In this document: one piece after another, positions 8,597 through 17,396 of the stretch
How the letters are laid out: each line of letters begins with the position of its first letter
Numbering within the stretch: position 1 is the first letter of the stretch
Origin: Methylocaldum sp002005105
GTDB taxonomy: Bacteria; Pseudomonadota; Gammaproteobacteria; Methylococcales; Methylococcaceae
Length of the DNA stretch: 64,000 nt
NCBI RefSeq assembly: GCF_051027545.1
Contig: NZ_CP194902.1
Coordinates: 4,402,001-4,466,000, forward strand
Reading direction: 5' to 3'
The notes under the pieces: generated by a model
What the model was told of the DNA's origin: nothing
What the model saw: the letters and a program-made list of their open reading frames with translations, nothing else
Database searches by the model: none
Position numbers and translations under genes: made by a program

Positions 8597-9877
8597 TTAA
8601 AGACGCGTAAAGACGCGCTCCGCCGCCTGTAGGGTTTGATCCAGTGTTTCGAAATCATGCGCCGCCGAGACGAAGCCGGCCTCGAACGCGGACGGAGCGA
8701 GATAAACGCCTTCGTCCAGCATGGCGTGGAAAAAGCGCTTGAAGCGCTCCTGATCGCAGCCCATGACTTGTTCGAAACTGTCGATGGCCTTCTCCTCGGT
8801 GAAAAAGAGACCGAACATGCCGCCGACCCAACTCGCCGCAAATGGAATTCCGGCCTTTAACGCCCGCTCCCGCAAGCCCTCGGTCAGATAGCGGGTTCTT
8901 TCGCTCAAGCGATCGAAAAAGCCCGGCGCGGAAATCAGTTCCAAGGTCTTCAATCCCGCCGCCATGGCCACGGGATTGCCGGATAAGGTACCCGCCTGAT
9001 AAATGGGACCTAGCGGGGCGAGCTTTTCCATGATGTCGCGCCGCCCGCCGAAGGCACCGACCGGCATGCCGCCGCCGATGACTTTGCCGAGCGTGGTCAT
9101 ATCGGGCGAGATGCCGTAATGCGCCTGCGCTCCGCCCATCGCCACGCGGAATCCGGTCATGACTTCGTCGAAGATCAGTACCGATCCGTGGGCATCGCAG
9201 ACCTCCCGCAGGGTTTCCAGGAAGCCCAATTTCGGCGGCACGCAGTTCATGTTGCCGGCGACCGGTTCCACGATGATGCAGGCGATCTCTCCGCCGAAAC
9301 GCGAAAACACCTCGCGCACCGCGTCGCCGTCGTTGAACGGGAGAGTCAGCGTGTGTTCGGCCAAACCGGCCGGAACGCCGGGCGAACTCGGCACGCCCAG
9401 AGTCAGCGCCCCGGAACCCGCCTTGACCAGAAGGGAATCCGAATGCCCGTGATAGCAACCTTCAAACTTGACGATCTTGTCACGACCCGTGTAGCCGCGC
9501 GCCAAGCGGATGGCGCCCATGGTCGCTTCGGTGCCGGAATTCACCATGCGCACCATGTCCAACGAAGGCACCAGCTCGCATAGCTTTTTCGCCATCGTGG
9601 TTTCGATAGGCGTGGGAGCGCCATAGCTCAGCCCGCGGTCCACGGCATCGTGCACGGCCTTCAAGACTTCAGGATGAGCATGCCCGACAACCATCGGTCC
9701 CCAGGAACCGACGTAGTCGATATATCGGCGTCCGTCCGCACCGAACAGGAAAGGCCCTTCGGCACGTTCCACGAAGACGGGGGTTCCGCCGACCCCTTTA
9801 AACGCACGTACCGGCGAATTCACGCCGCCGGGAATATAGGTTTGAGCTTCCGCGAACAATGCGGACACGTCGGCCAT
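8597..9877 (-). CDS. hemL: Glutamate-1-semialdehyde 2,1-aminomutase
   Basis: PLP enzyme that converts glutamate-1-semialdehyde to 5-aminolevulinate in the C5 route to heme. The 426 aa equal the family norm. Key features are SGTEATMGAIRLARGYTGR, YHGHSD, LIFDEVMTGFRV (Asp that binds the pyridine nitrogen) and TTLGKVIGGG with the Schiff-base Lys265. It appears monocistronic, with dcd 66 bp upstream on the same strand. Confidence 0.97.
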   Translation of the reverse strand: MADVSALFAEAQTYIPGGVNSPVRAFKGVGGTPVFVERAEGPFLFGADGRRYIDYVGSWGPMVVGHAHPEVLKAVHDAVDRGLSYGAPTPIETTMAKKLCELVPSLDMVRMVNSGTEATMGAIRLARGYTGRDKIVKFEGCYHGHSDSLLVKAGSGALTLGVPSSPGVPAGLAEHTLTLPFNDGDAVREVFSRFGGEIACIIVEPVAGNMNCVPPKLGFLETLREVCDAHGSVLIFDEVMTGFRVAMGGAQAHYGISPDMTTLGKVIGGGMPVGAFGGRRDIMEKLAPLGPIYQAGTLSGNPVAMAAGLKTLELISAPGFFDRLSERTRYLTEGLRERALKAGIPFAASWVGGMFGLFFTEEKAIDSFEQVMGCDQERFKRFFHAMLDEGVYLAPSAFEAGFVSAAHDFETLDQTLQAAERVFTRL

Positions 9878-9943
9878 AGTCTTCTCTCAATAAATTCTGG
9901 AAATCTCTATCTCGAAAACAGCTACCGATACCTGCTCGAATTA

Positions 9944-10510
9944 TTACGTCTTGGGCAAGGTCACACCGGTCTGTCCCTGATACTTCCCGCCACGATCCTT
10001 GTAAGAAACTTCGCAAATCTCGTCCGCACCGATAAACAGCACCTGGGCCACCCCTTCATTGGCGTAGATCTTGGCGGGCAACGGCGTGGTATTGGAAAAC
10101 TCCAGGGTCACGTGTCCCTCCCACTCCGGCTCCAAGGGCGTCACGTTGACGATGATTCCGCAGCGGGCATAGGTGGACTTGCCGAGACATATGGTCAGCA
10201 CGTCGCGCGGAATGCGGAAATATTCGACGGTCCTCGCCAAGGCGAAGGAGTTGGGCGGGATGATGCACACGTCCGAGCTCACGTCGACGAAGCTGTTTTC
10301 GTCGAAGTTCTTCGGGTCCACTATCGCGGAGTTGATGTTGGTGAAGATCTTGAATTCGCTCGAACAGCGAATGTCGTAGCCGTAACTCGATGTTCCGTAG
10401 GAAATGACGCGGGAATTCTGCACCTCCCTTACTTGCTGCGGCTCGTAGGGCTCAATCATCCCATATTCTTCCGCCATGCGACGGATCCAGCGGTCTGATT
10501 TGATGCCCAT
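9944..10510 (-). CDS. dcd: dCTP deaminase
   Basis: Deaminates dCTP to dUTP, the main route to dUMP and so dTTP in gammaproteobacteria. The 188-aa protein carries SYGTSSYGYDIRC, GKSTYARCGIIVNVTPLEP (catalytic Ser, Arg and Glu region) and the C-terminal YQGQTGVTLPKT flap. I start at ATG 10510 (MGIKSDRWIR), which gives the usual length and sits one base after the apbC stop codon, so the two genes are probably translationally coupled. An upstream in-frame ATG (10549) would overlap apbC. Confidence 0.96.
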   Translation of the reverse strand: MGIKSDRWIRRMAEEYGMIEPYEPQQVREVQNSRVISYGTSSYGYDIRCSSEFKIFTNINSAIVDPKNFDENSFVDVSSDVCIIPPNSFALARTVEYFRIPRDVLTICLGKSTYARCGIIVNVTPLEPEWEGHVTLEFSNTTPLPAKIYANEGVAQVLFIGADEICEVSYKDRGGKYQGQTGVTLPKT

Positions 10511-10511
10511 G

Positions 10512-11615
10512 CTAGTCGTTGACGATGGTGATAGTGGGGAAACGCGCACTGTAATCCTTCGCCTTCAAAGCCAATCGGGCCGCCATCTTACGGGCCACGT
10601 CCTTGTAGATTTGCGCCGGCTTGCTGTCCGGCTCGGCGACGACCGTGGGATGGCCGCCGTCCGCGTTCTTCCGGATGCTGATGTCGAGCGGCAGAGAACC
10701 GAGTAGCTCGACGCCGTATTTTTGGGCCATCTTGTCACCGCCGCCTTCGCCGAAGATCGGCTCGGCATGGCCGCAATTTGAACAAATATGAATGCTCATG
10801 TTTTCTACGATCCCCAAGACCGGCACCCCCACCTTTTCGAACATCTTTAGGCCTCTCTGGGCATCCAATAACGCAATGTCCTGAGGCGTGGTGACTATGA
10901 TCGCGCCGGACACGGGAATCTGCTGCGCCAGCGTCAATTGAATATCGCCGGTACCGGGCGGCAAGTCGATGATCAGATAATCCAGGTTGTCCCACTTGGT
11001 GTCCTTGAGCAATTGTTGCAAGGCACCGGTCACCATGGGGCCGCGCCAGATCATCGGTGCGTCCTCCTCGATCAGATAACCGATGGACATGGATTGAACG
11101 CCGTAGGCGACCATCGGGATCAACCGGTTTCCGCCTTCGGTATCCGGGCGCCCGGAAATCCCCAGCATGAGCGGTTGGCTTGGTCCGTAAATGTCGGCAT
11201 CCAGAATACCGACTCGCGCACCTTCCGCCGCTAATGCCAGCGCCAGATTCGCGGCGGTCGTCGATTTCCCGACACCGCCTTTGCCGGAAGCGACCGCGAT
11301 GATGTTCTTGACGCCGGGCATCGGCTTTAGATTCTTCTGGACCGAGTGGGAAACGATCTCCGTAACGATTTCCACCGTCACCTCAGTCGCGCCGGTTTCC
11401 GCACGGAGCTTTTGTTCGATCAGACTCTTGAGTTCGGCGTGGAAACTGGCCGCCGGGTAACCCAGAGCCACTTTCACCCGAATCCGGGAATCGTCTATTT
11501 CGATTTTCTTGATCGACTTGGTCGATACCAAATCCCGGTCCAGATTGGGATCCACCAAGGTCTTAAGGGCATTCTCAACATCGGATTGAGTCAGCGGCAT
11601 TCGAATCTCCGGCAT
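10512..11615 (-). CDS. apbC: Iron-sulfur cluster carrier ATPase ApbC (Mrp)
   Basis: P-loop NTPase that binds and delivers [4Fe-4S] clusters. The 367 aa comprise an N-terminal MIP18-like domain (about 1-90), the deviant Walker A SGKGGVGKST (about 110-119), the switch DLPPGTGD and the cluster-binding Cys pair in CSNCGHAEP. It is divergent from metG, as in E. coli, and its stop almost touches dcd. Confidence 0.95.
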   Translation of the reverse strand: MPEIRMPLTQSDVENALKTLVDPNLDRDLVSTKSIKKIEIDDSRIRVKVALGYPAASFHAELKSLIEQKLRAETGATEVTVEIVTEIVSHSVQKNLKPMPGVKNIIAVASGKGGVGKSTTAANLALALAAEGARVGILDADIYGPSQPLMLGISGRPDTEGGNRLIPMVAYGVQSMSIGYLIEEDAPMIWRGPMVTGALQQLLKDTKWDNLDYLIIDLPPGTGDIQLTLAQQIPVSGAIIVTTPQDIALLDAQRGLKMFEKVGVPVLGIVENMSIHICSNCGHAEPIFGEGGGDKMAQKYGVELLGSLPLDISIRKNADGGHPTVVAEPDSKPAQIYKDVARKMAARLALKAKDYSARFPTITIVND

Positions 11616-11803
11616 CTCGGGCCAAATAAGGCGTTATTCTACACAATTGGCCGCGAAGCTTAACGGATCAAAGGCTTCTTCGACTGGCGACGCACCAGGT
11701 TCGGAGCCCCACTCTACGGCGTCCGCCCTGGCTATGCGCCTCTGAACGCTCGGCCGAAATGTGGGATAATTTTGCGACCCAAGAAAACATTGAATTTCGC
11801 CAC

Positions 11804-13885
11804 ATGACCACCCATCGAACGATCCTCGTCACCAGCGCCCTACCCTATGCCAACGGCCCCATTCACTTGGGCCATCTGGTCGAGTACATACAAACCGACA
11901 TCTGGGTGCGATTTCAGAAGATGCGCGGCAACACCTGCCATTATGTCTGCGCCGACGACACCCACGGCACGCCCATCATGCTCAGGGCCGAAAAGGAAGG
12001 CATCGCCCCGGAGGAACTGATTCGACGGGTCCATGGCGAGCATCTTAGGGACTTTACCGGTTTTCACATCGAGTTCGACAACTATTACTCGACCCATTCG
12101 GAGGAAACCCGGCAGTTAGCCGAAACCATTTACGGTCGGCTGAAAGAACGAAAGCTGATCGAGGACCGCTCGATCGAGCAGTACTATGATCCGGTCAAGG
12201 AAATGTTTCTCCCGGACCGCTTTATCAAGGGCGAGTGCCCAAAGTGCCATGCCAAGGACCAGTACGGCGATTCCTGCGAAGCCTGCGGTGCAACCTATTC
12301 GCCGACCGACCTAATCAACCCCTATTCCGCCGTTTCCGGCGCGGCTCCGGTGCGGAAGGAGTCGGTGCATTACTTTTTTAAACTTTCGGATTCGCGTTGC
12401 CATGATTTCCTAAGCAAATGGACAACCGGGCAACTCACTCCCGAACCCCCACTTCAAACCGAAGCCGCCAACAAAATGGCGGAATGGTTCGAGGCGGGGC
12501 TCTCCGACTGGGACATTTCCCGCGACGCGCCCTATTTCGGATTCGAAATCCCCGACGCGCCGGGCAAATTCTTCTATGTCTGGCTGGACGCTCCCATCGG
12601 CTACATGGGCAGCTTCAAGAACCTGTGCGAGCGGCTGAATCTCGATTTCGACCAATATTGGAACAAGGATTCGAGTACCGAGCTCTACCACTTCATCGGC
12701 AAGGACATTCTCTATTTCCACGCGCTGTTCTGGCCGGCGATGCTGGAACACTCGGATTTCCGCACTCCCACCAAGATCTTCGCCCACGGCTTCTTGACCG
12801 TGAACGGGGAGAAAATGTCCAAATCCCGCGGCACTTTCATCACGGCGGAAAGTTATCTCCAGCAGGGTTTGAACCCCGAATGGCTGCGCTATTACTACGC
12901 CTGCAAGCTGAATGGGACGATGGAGGACATCGATCTCAATTTGGAAGACTTTGTGGCGAGGGTGAATAGTGATTTGGTGGGGAAATACGTCAATATTGCC
13001 AGCCGGACAGCAGGCTTCATTACTAAGCTGTTTGACGGGCATTTAGCTGATAGATTTCCAGATGAATATCCTTGGTATGAACAAGAACTCGTCGGATATG
13101 CGGATGAGATTGCCTCACTCTATGAAAGTCGCGACTATGGAAAAGCAATTCGTCTTATTATGCTTCTCGCAGACCTCGGCAATCACTACATAGATGCTCA
13201 AAAGCCATGGGAACTCAGTAAGGATTCTTCAAAGAGGGACTACCTTCAACAGGTGTGCACGGTAGGCTTAAATACGTTTAAAGTCTTAACTCTGTACCTC
13301 AAGCCCGTTTTGCCTTCTTTGGCAAAAAATGTAGAGACCTTCTTTAATCTTTCTCCATTAGTGTGGACTGATGCTTCAGTGAAGTTATTAAGTCACAAGA
13401 TAAATAGTTATCAGCACCTCCTCACCCGCATCGACCCTAAACAAATCGAGTCACTCGTGGAAGCCAACAAACAGAACCTGCAAGCCGCCGTCCAGCCGGA
13501 ACCTCATTCCCAGCAGCGTCACGCCGAGCATCAGCAACACGCGATTCAACCGATCGCCGACACCATATCGATCGACGACTTCGCCAAGATCGATCTGCGC
13601 ATCGCCCGCATCGCCAAAGCGGAGCACGTGGAAGGCGCCGACAAGCTGTTGAAGCTGACTCTGGATATCGGCAGCGAAACCCGGACGGTGTTTGCGGGCA
13701 TCAAATCGGCCTACGATCCGGCGAAACTGGAAGGAAAACTGACCGTGATGGTCGCGAATCTCGCGCCGCGCAAGATGAAGTTCGGTCTGTCGGAAGGCAT
13801 GGTGCTGGCCGCGAGCGACGAACGCGGAGGACCGTTCGTTTTAATCCCGGACGAAGGCGCGCAGCCGGGAATGCGGGTCAAGTAG
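11804..13885 (+). CDS. metG: Methionyl-tRNA synthetase with C-terminal tRNA-binding domain
   Basis: Charges initiator and elongator tRNA-Met. The 693-aa protein has GPIHLGHLVEY (HIGH-type motif), the zinc ribbon CPKCHAK with CEACGA, KMSKS in NGEKMSKSRGTF, an anticodon-binding helical domain, a Gln/His-rich linker, and a dimerising tRNA-binding (EMAP/TRBP) domain from about residue 590. I start at ATG 11804 (MTTHRTILVTSAL). Bases from about 12950 to 13440, which encode the anticodon-binding domain, are much lower in G+C (23 of 60 at 13321-13380 against 35 and 36 of 60 in flanking lines) and use different codons, suggesting replacement by recombination. The reading frame is intact. Confidence 0.97.
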   Translation: MTTHRTILVTSALPYANGPIHLGHLVEYIQTDIWVRFQKMRGNTCHYVCADDTHGTPIMLRAEKEGIAPEELIRRVHGEHLRDFTGFHIEFDNYYSTHSEETRQLAETIYGRLKERKLIEDRSIEQYYDPVKEMFLPDRFIKGECPKCHAKDQYGDSCEACGATYSPTDLINPYSAVSGAAPVRKESVHYFFKLSDSRCHDFLSKWTTGQLTPEPPLQTEAANKMAEWFEAGLSDWDISRDAPYFGFEIPDAPGKFFYVWLDAPIGYMGSFKNLCERLNLDFDQYWNKDSSTELYHFIGKDILYFHALFWPAMLEHSDFRTPTKIFAHGFLTVNGEKMSKSRGTFITAESYLQQGLNPEWLRYYYACKLNGTMEDIDLNLEDFVARVNSDLVGKYVNIASRTAGFITKLFDGHLADRFPDEYPWYEQELVGYADEIASLYESRDYGKAIRLIMLLADLGNHYIDAQKPWELSKDSSKRDYLQQVCTVGLNTFKVLTLYLKPVLPSLAKNVETFFNLSPLVWTDASVKLLSHKINSYQHLLTRIDPKQIESLVEANKQNLQAAVQPEPHSQQRHAEHQQHAIQPIADTISIDDFAKIDLRIARIAKAEHVEGADKLLKLTLDIGSETRTVFAGIKSAYDPAKLEGKLTVMVANLAPRKMKFGLSEGMVLAASDERGGPFVLIPDEGAQPGMRVK

Positions 13886-13893
13886 TCGAAGCA

Positions 13894-13925
13894 GGCGTGG
13901 GAACGGTCGGAGCCGTTCCCACGCC
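13894..13925. terminator. Strong hairpin between convergent metG and the DUF4242 gene
   Basis: GGCGTGGGAACGG (13894-13906) and CCGTTCCCACGCC (13913-13925) form a perfect 13-bp stem with a 6-nt loop. It follows the metG stop by nine bases and lies just past the end of the convergent DUF4242 gene, so it can serve both. No long T tract is present. Confidence 0.65.
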
Positions 13926-13930
13926 CCTCA

Positions 13931-14203
13931 TCACTCGCCGGTCGTCGGATCGATTACCGTCTTGATTTCCGAAATCCGATTGGCCGGGAAGCCGCCCTCT
14001 TGGGCATGCTGCCGGATCATTTCCTCGTTGGGCGCGATATAGACGCAATAGACCTTGTCATCGGTGACATAGCTCTGCAGCCATTGGATTTGCGGCCCCA
14101 AGCGGTTCAACACGCTGCACGATTTCTGCGAAATGGCATGCAAATCCTGATCGGACAGTTTTCCCGCTCCAGGAATATCGCGTTCGATTAGATACTTGGG
14201 CAT
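13931..14203 (-). CDS. DUF4242 family small protein (SCO4226-like, possible metal binder)
   Basis: A 90-aa soluble protein starting MPKYLIERDIPGAG, with LQSYVTDDKVYCVYIAPNEE and ANRISEIKTVIDPTTGE, matching DUF4242. The family includes a nickel-binding ferredoxin-like protein (SCO4226) from Streptomyces. It is the last gene of a likely tetR-mtoX-DUF4242 transcription unit, 93 bp after mtoX, so it may share the role or regulation of the methanethiol oxidase. Metal binding here is inference. Confidence 0.75.
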   Translation of the reverse strand: MPKYLIERDIPGAGKLSDQDLHAISQKSCSVLNRLGPQIQWLQSYVTDDKVYCVYIAPNEEMIRQHAQEGGFPANRISEIKTVIDPTTGE

Positions 14204-14296
14204 GTCAGCCTCCTCTCATTGAGAAAGTAAGCAAAAGTCGTCAAAAAACCGTCGGCACTTCGGAGCCGCGTGATGGCCGCTACGAAGTACATCACA

Positions 14297-15694
14297 TCAG
14301 CGACGCTGAAATTCCGCGAAAATCTCCGCCGGCTTTGCTTCGGCCACGCTCTTATACAGCGAGTAAGCGCCAAAACGCATCTGGTGCGGGCGTCCGAGCT
14401 TTTCCTTGTAGAAGTCGATAGCGAACTGCTCTTTCAACTCCTTGCCGTCCCAGTGATAGAGCTTCAGGTACTGCTCATTGTCCTTGCCCTTCTTGTCCCA
14501 GTTGGCAAGCAGCGACGAAGTGTAGTAAAGCCGTTTCCCGTCCCAGCTCGACGACACCATATTGACTTGCGCGCCGATGTGCTTCTCGTAGATTTGCACC
14601 GGTTTGTGCGGATTCGAGATATCGAATGCCCGGGTGTTGCCGTCCATGAAGGTATTCACCCAAAGCCGCTTGTCGTCGTTGGAGATCGAAATATCGACGG
14701 GCAACGGCACCTTCGAGGGATCGCCGATATCCGCGACTTCCTTGGCTTGCCACTCGCCCTTGTCATCTTCGTAGATCAGCCAGATCTTGGAGGTGAGTGC
14801 CGTCGTGGTGAAGCAGTAGTTGTGGTTTTCTTCCCAGGCGCAACGCACTTCCAGGGGCGAACCCGGTACGTCGAACACCTTCTTAGGCTTGCGGCTGTGA
14901 AGATCCCAGACGACCACCGTATTGCCGAAATGCTTCATCGCCTCCTTGTCGGACAGCATCTTGCCGAAGTCCATCATGTAGTTGTTCCATCCGGTGAAGG
15001 ACGAGGAAACCAGCACGTTGCGCCTCGGCAGCGCACGCACGTCGTAGTTGTAGCCGTCGGCATACTTGCCCGTCTTCACGGCACCACGCAGATCGCTGTC
15101 GGTGGGCACCCAGTGAGTCGCCACGTAATCGCCCTGGTTGGTGTATTCCACCATCGCCGTCCGTCCGCCGTGATCCTTGTTGTTCGAGAGCCCCGTGATC
15201 AGCATCCGTCCCGGCAAAGCGTAAAACGAGTGAGGCCCGACCACGCCGCCGCTTTTCGCGACGAAATCGGTAATCGTTTTATGCAGCTTGGGCTTGGCTG
15301 GATCGCTATGGACGTCGAAGATGAAAATCTTGCTGGTGTCCAACCCGCCAGCCCAGAGATAATTCCGGTCGTCGGTAAAATCGGAATGGTGCGCTTCGTT
15401 ACGTCCGCCAACAGAGAGACTGTCCACTACCTTCCCGTATTTGGGCGACTTCGGATTGATGTCCACGGTCACCAGCTTGTCCTGCTCGTCGCCGACACCC
15501 GTCGCACCCAGGGTCCAAACGTATACGTAATCTTCCTGCCCCGTGATTTTCGCCATATAAGGCGACAGACAAGTCTCATCCGCCTGGACGGGGGACATGC
15601 CGATTCCAGCCAAAACCAGTCCGGATGCCAATCCCAGCGTCATGCCCCGAACCGCCCGAACCAGATTCTTTTCTCTTATCCGCTGCTTTTTCAT
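14297..15694 (-). CDS. mtoX: Methanethiol oxidase / selenium-binding protein SBP56 family, exported
   Basis: MtoX oxidises methanethiol with O2 to formaldehyde, H2S and H2O2; the bacterial enzyme is periplasmic and metal-dependent. The 465-aa product has a signal peptide (basic N-terminus, then a hydrophobic run LASGLVLAGIGMSPVQA, likely cut before DETCLSPY) and SBP56 beta-propeller segments: YVYVWTLGATGVGDEQDKL, NEAHHSDFTDDRNYLWAGGL, GGVVGPHSFYALP, FGNTVVVWDLHSRKPKK, YTSSLLANWDKKG and RPHQMRFGAYSLY. The His residues of HHSDF, GPHSF and RPHQM are the probable metal ligands. Neither SCO1/SenC nor MauG-type helper genes, often next to mtoX, are adjacent. The family is certain; methanethiol as the substrate is inferred from the signal peptide and clade resemblance. 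Confidence 0.85.
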   Translation of the reverse strand: MKKQRIREKNLVRAVRGMTLGLASGLVLAGIGMSPVQADETCLSPYMAKITGQEDYVYVWTLGATGVGDEQDKLVTVDINPKSPKYGKVVDSLSVGGRNEAHHSDFTDDRNYLWAGGLDTSKIFIFDVHSDPAKPKLHKTITDFVAKSGGVVGPHSFYALPGRMLITGLSNNKDHGGRTAMVEYTNQGDYVATHWVPTDSDLRGAVKTGKYADGYNYDVRALPRRNVLVSSSFTGWNNYMMDFGKMLSDKEAMKHFGNTVVVWDLHSRKPKKVFDVPGSPLEVRCAWEENHNYCFTTTALTSKIWLIYEDDKGEWQAKEVADIGDPSKVPLPVDISISNDDKRLWVNTFMDGNTRAFDISNPHKPVQIYEKHIGAQVNMVSSSWDGKRLYYTSSLLANWDKKGKDNEQYLKLYHWDGKELKEQFAIDFYKEKLGRPHQMRFGAYSLYKSVAEAKPAEIFAEFQRR

Positions 15695-15712
15695 CGCATA
15701 ACCTCTTGGTTT

Positions 15713-16318
15713 TTAGTCACTCTTGGGTTTGAAATAGTCGTCGAGCAAATGGCTCAAGCAGACCTCCAACGGACGTACGGATTGCTCGACTTTCATTCGC
15801 AGCAAAGCGCCTTGCAGGCCATCAGCAAGCAAGTCCGCCATCGATTCGGCCGACAGATCGGCGCGTATCGTTCCTTCCGCCTGGGCGCGAGCTAAACCTT
15901 CCGTGTACTTATCCCTGTAACGATGAAAGGCATCCCGGAGAGCGGCCATACAGGTCTCGTTGGTATCTCCTATCTCGCCGATCAGGTTGCCCAGTAAACA
16001 TCCTCCTTTGAACTGTCTCCGCTCCAATTCTGCGATCAAATCGCAGAAATAACGTTTCATCGCGGACAGCGCATCCAACTCCGGCCGACTCAGGTAATCG
16101 CCCAATTGTCGAATGAATGGCTCTATGTAGTGCTGGACCACTTCCGCCCCGAACTCCTCCTTGCTAGAGAAGTAGTTGTAAAACGATCCCTTCGGAACCT
16201 GAACGCTGGACAGCAAGTCCTGTAGACCGGTGCCGTGATAGCCATGCTCCATGAGCATGGCAACACCCTGGTCCAAAAGCTTTTCGCGAGTAATCTGTTT
16301 GTTGCCGATTCGAGCCAT
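15713..16318 (-). CDS. TetR/AcrR family transcriptional regulator
   Basis: A 201-aa one-component regulator. The N-terminal helix-turn-helix spans residues about 10-55 (TREKLLDQGVAMLMEHGYHG, then VPKGSFYNYFSSKEEF), followed by a helical ligand-binding domain with Cys residues in GGCLLGNLIGEI. It is first in a unit with mtoX 18 bp downstream, so it probably senses a substrate or product of that pathway. There is no Shine-Dalgarno before the ATG, and the predicted promoter puts the transcript start at or next to the A of ATG. The ligand is unknown. Confidence 0.88.
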   Translation of the reverse strand: MARIGNKQITREKLLDQGVAMLMEHGYHGTGLQDLLSSVQVPKGSFYNYFSSKEEFGAEVVQHYIEPFIRQLGDYLSRPELDALSAMKRYFCDLIAELERRQFKGGCLLGNLIGEIGDTNETCMAALRDAFHRYRDKYTEGLARAQAEGTIRADLSAESMADLLADGLQGALLRMKVEQSVRPLEVCLSHLLDDYFKPKSD

Positions 16319-16324
16319 GTGGCG

Positions 16325-16353
16325 ACTATACGACCGGTCGTCTACTTATGCAA
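16325..16353 (-). promoter_or_regulatory. tetR-mtoX promoter with a palindromic operator in its spacer
   Basis: On the minus strand TTGCAT (16348-16353), a 17-bp spacer and TATAGT (16325-16330, 5 of 6 consensus) form a sigma-70 promoter. The spacer contains the perfect palindrome ACGACCGGTCGT (16330-16341), extended imperfectly to 16327-16344, which resembles known TetR-family operators. The -10 ends six bases before the tetR ATG, so the transcript would be leaderless. Autorepression by the encoded TetR protein is the simple reading. Confidence 0.6.
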
Positions 16354-16524
16354 TAAAAATTATTACAAGGAAGAAATCCGGGAGGCGCCCGGTGCCTCGA
16401 TCGGAGGCAGCAGAGGCACATGGCAATTTGTCCGAAATTGAAGGATTCGAGCCGGATAGTGATGCTGCGGCCGGTTAGCGCCCTGTTCACTGGCACCTGC
16501 GACGGAAACCGCCTGGCACGGCGG

Positions 16525-17013
16525 TCAGGCCGAGAATGACTGGCGTGAAGTTTCTCCGCGGCGCGTCGACCCATCCGGCCCGTAGGTCGCATCCGCCGAC
16601 GAAGCGCCGTAGAGAAAATTCAAACTGGAATCGATATGACGCTGCAAGAGCGCGATATAAGCGCCGTTAAGCCCATTCTGCTTTCTGCAAGCCGAACCGA
16701 GGCGCACGATTTCCCGCCATTCGGCAAGGAGGGCTCTGGTCTGCGGCGACTCGGGATCGAGCCGATCAAGGAAGGCCGCAACGCCGCCTTCGTTGCCCTG
16801 AAAACCGCAAGCGCGGACGAGATGGTTCTGCCGAGCGGCCAAATCGTTGAGCAGGAATGCGAGTTTCTGTTTCTTCGAGGCGGTCAGTTCCAACGCCTCC
16901 GTGTCGCGCGCCGCTAGACTTCGCGCCTCCTCCTCAAGCAGCCTGGACATTTCGCCGAGTCCGTCCAGCGTTTGGCTGAAAAGGTCGTGAAGATCCTGGC
17001 CGTGCGCGATCAT
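16525..17013 (-). CDS. flgN: Flagellar export chaperone FlgN
   Basis: A 162-aa helical cytoplasmic chaperone for the hook-filament junction proteins FlgK and FlgL, which are encoded in this window. The FlgN signature is the long N-terminal helix with LEEEARSLAARDTEALELTA and KKQKLAFLLNDLAARQ. Its ATG overlaps the flgM stop by four bases (ATGA), so the two are coupled. The last 25 residues are polar and probably disordered. Confidence 0.85.
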   Translation of the reverse strand: MIAHGQDLHDLFSQTLDGLGEMSRLLEEEARSLAARDTEALELTASKKQKLAFLLNDLAARQNHLVRACGFQGNEGGVAAFLDRLDPESPQTRALLAEWREIVRLGSACRKQNGLNGAYIALLQRHIDSSLNFLYGASSADATYGPDGSTRRGETSRQSFSA

Positions 17014-17312
17014 GAAAATTCAGGAAGCTTTTGTTCCATGGCGATCAGCTTTTCGGCCGCTCGCTGCGGGTTGATCTCGTAGTTTCCCGACTGAACCGCG
17101 CTGGCAATGCGGGTCACTCTCGCTTCGTCGACCGAGGGTTCGCTCAACAGACGTTGTTTGATCTCGGAGAGCCGAAGCGACATTTCGGGCGACACGCTGA
17201 CACTGTAGGTCGATGAGGCATTGCCGCCGCCTGTACCTGCCGCGGTGCTCGATTTCTTTTGTAGTCCGCCGACGGAAAGACCGCTAACGCTGTTTTGAAG
17301 TTTGATTTCCAT
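17010..17312 (-). CDS. flgM: Anti-sigma-28 factor FlgM
   Basis: A 100-aa negative regulator that holds FliA (sigma-28) inactive until exported through the completed hook-basal body. The N-terminus is disordered (Ser/Gly/Thr-rich), and the C-terminal sigma-binding half reads RLSEIKQRLLSEPSVDEARV, then IASAVQSGNYEINPQRAAEK, the FlgM hallmark. A near-perfect FliA promoter lies 29 bp upstream, so FlgM is under FliA control. Confidence 0.93.
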   Translation of the reverse strand: MEIKLQNSVSGLSVGGLQKKSSTAAGTGGGNASSTYSVSVSPEMSLRLSEIKQRLLSEPSVDEARVTRIASAVQSGNYEINPQRAAEKLIAMEQKLPEFS

Positions 17313-17340
17313 GACCGTATCCTCTCGGGAATTTCAATTC

Positions 17341-17367
17341 TTATCGGCCTCCCGACGGTGAACTTTA
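17341..17367 (-). promoter_or_regulatory. Sigma-28 (FliA) promoter of flgMN
   Basis: On the minus strand TAAA (17364-17367), 15 bases, then GCCGATAA (17341-17348), an exact match to TAAA-N15-GCCGATAA. It lies 29 bp before the flgM start codon. Confidence 0.85.
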
Positions 17368-17396
17368 GCGCAAAACCACGTTTTTCTGTCCGGCGT

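Noticed and set aside
14270..15895. A 541-codon plus-strand frame antisense to mtoX
   Set aside because: mtoX on the minus strand has a signal peptide and unmistakable family motifs; the antisense translation is Val/His/Arg-rich without domains.
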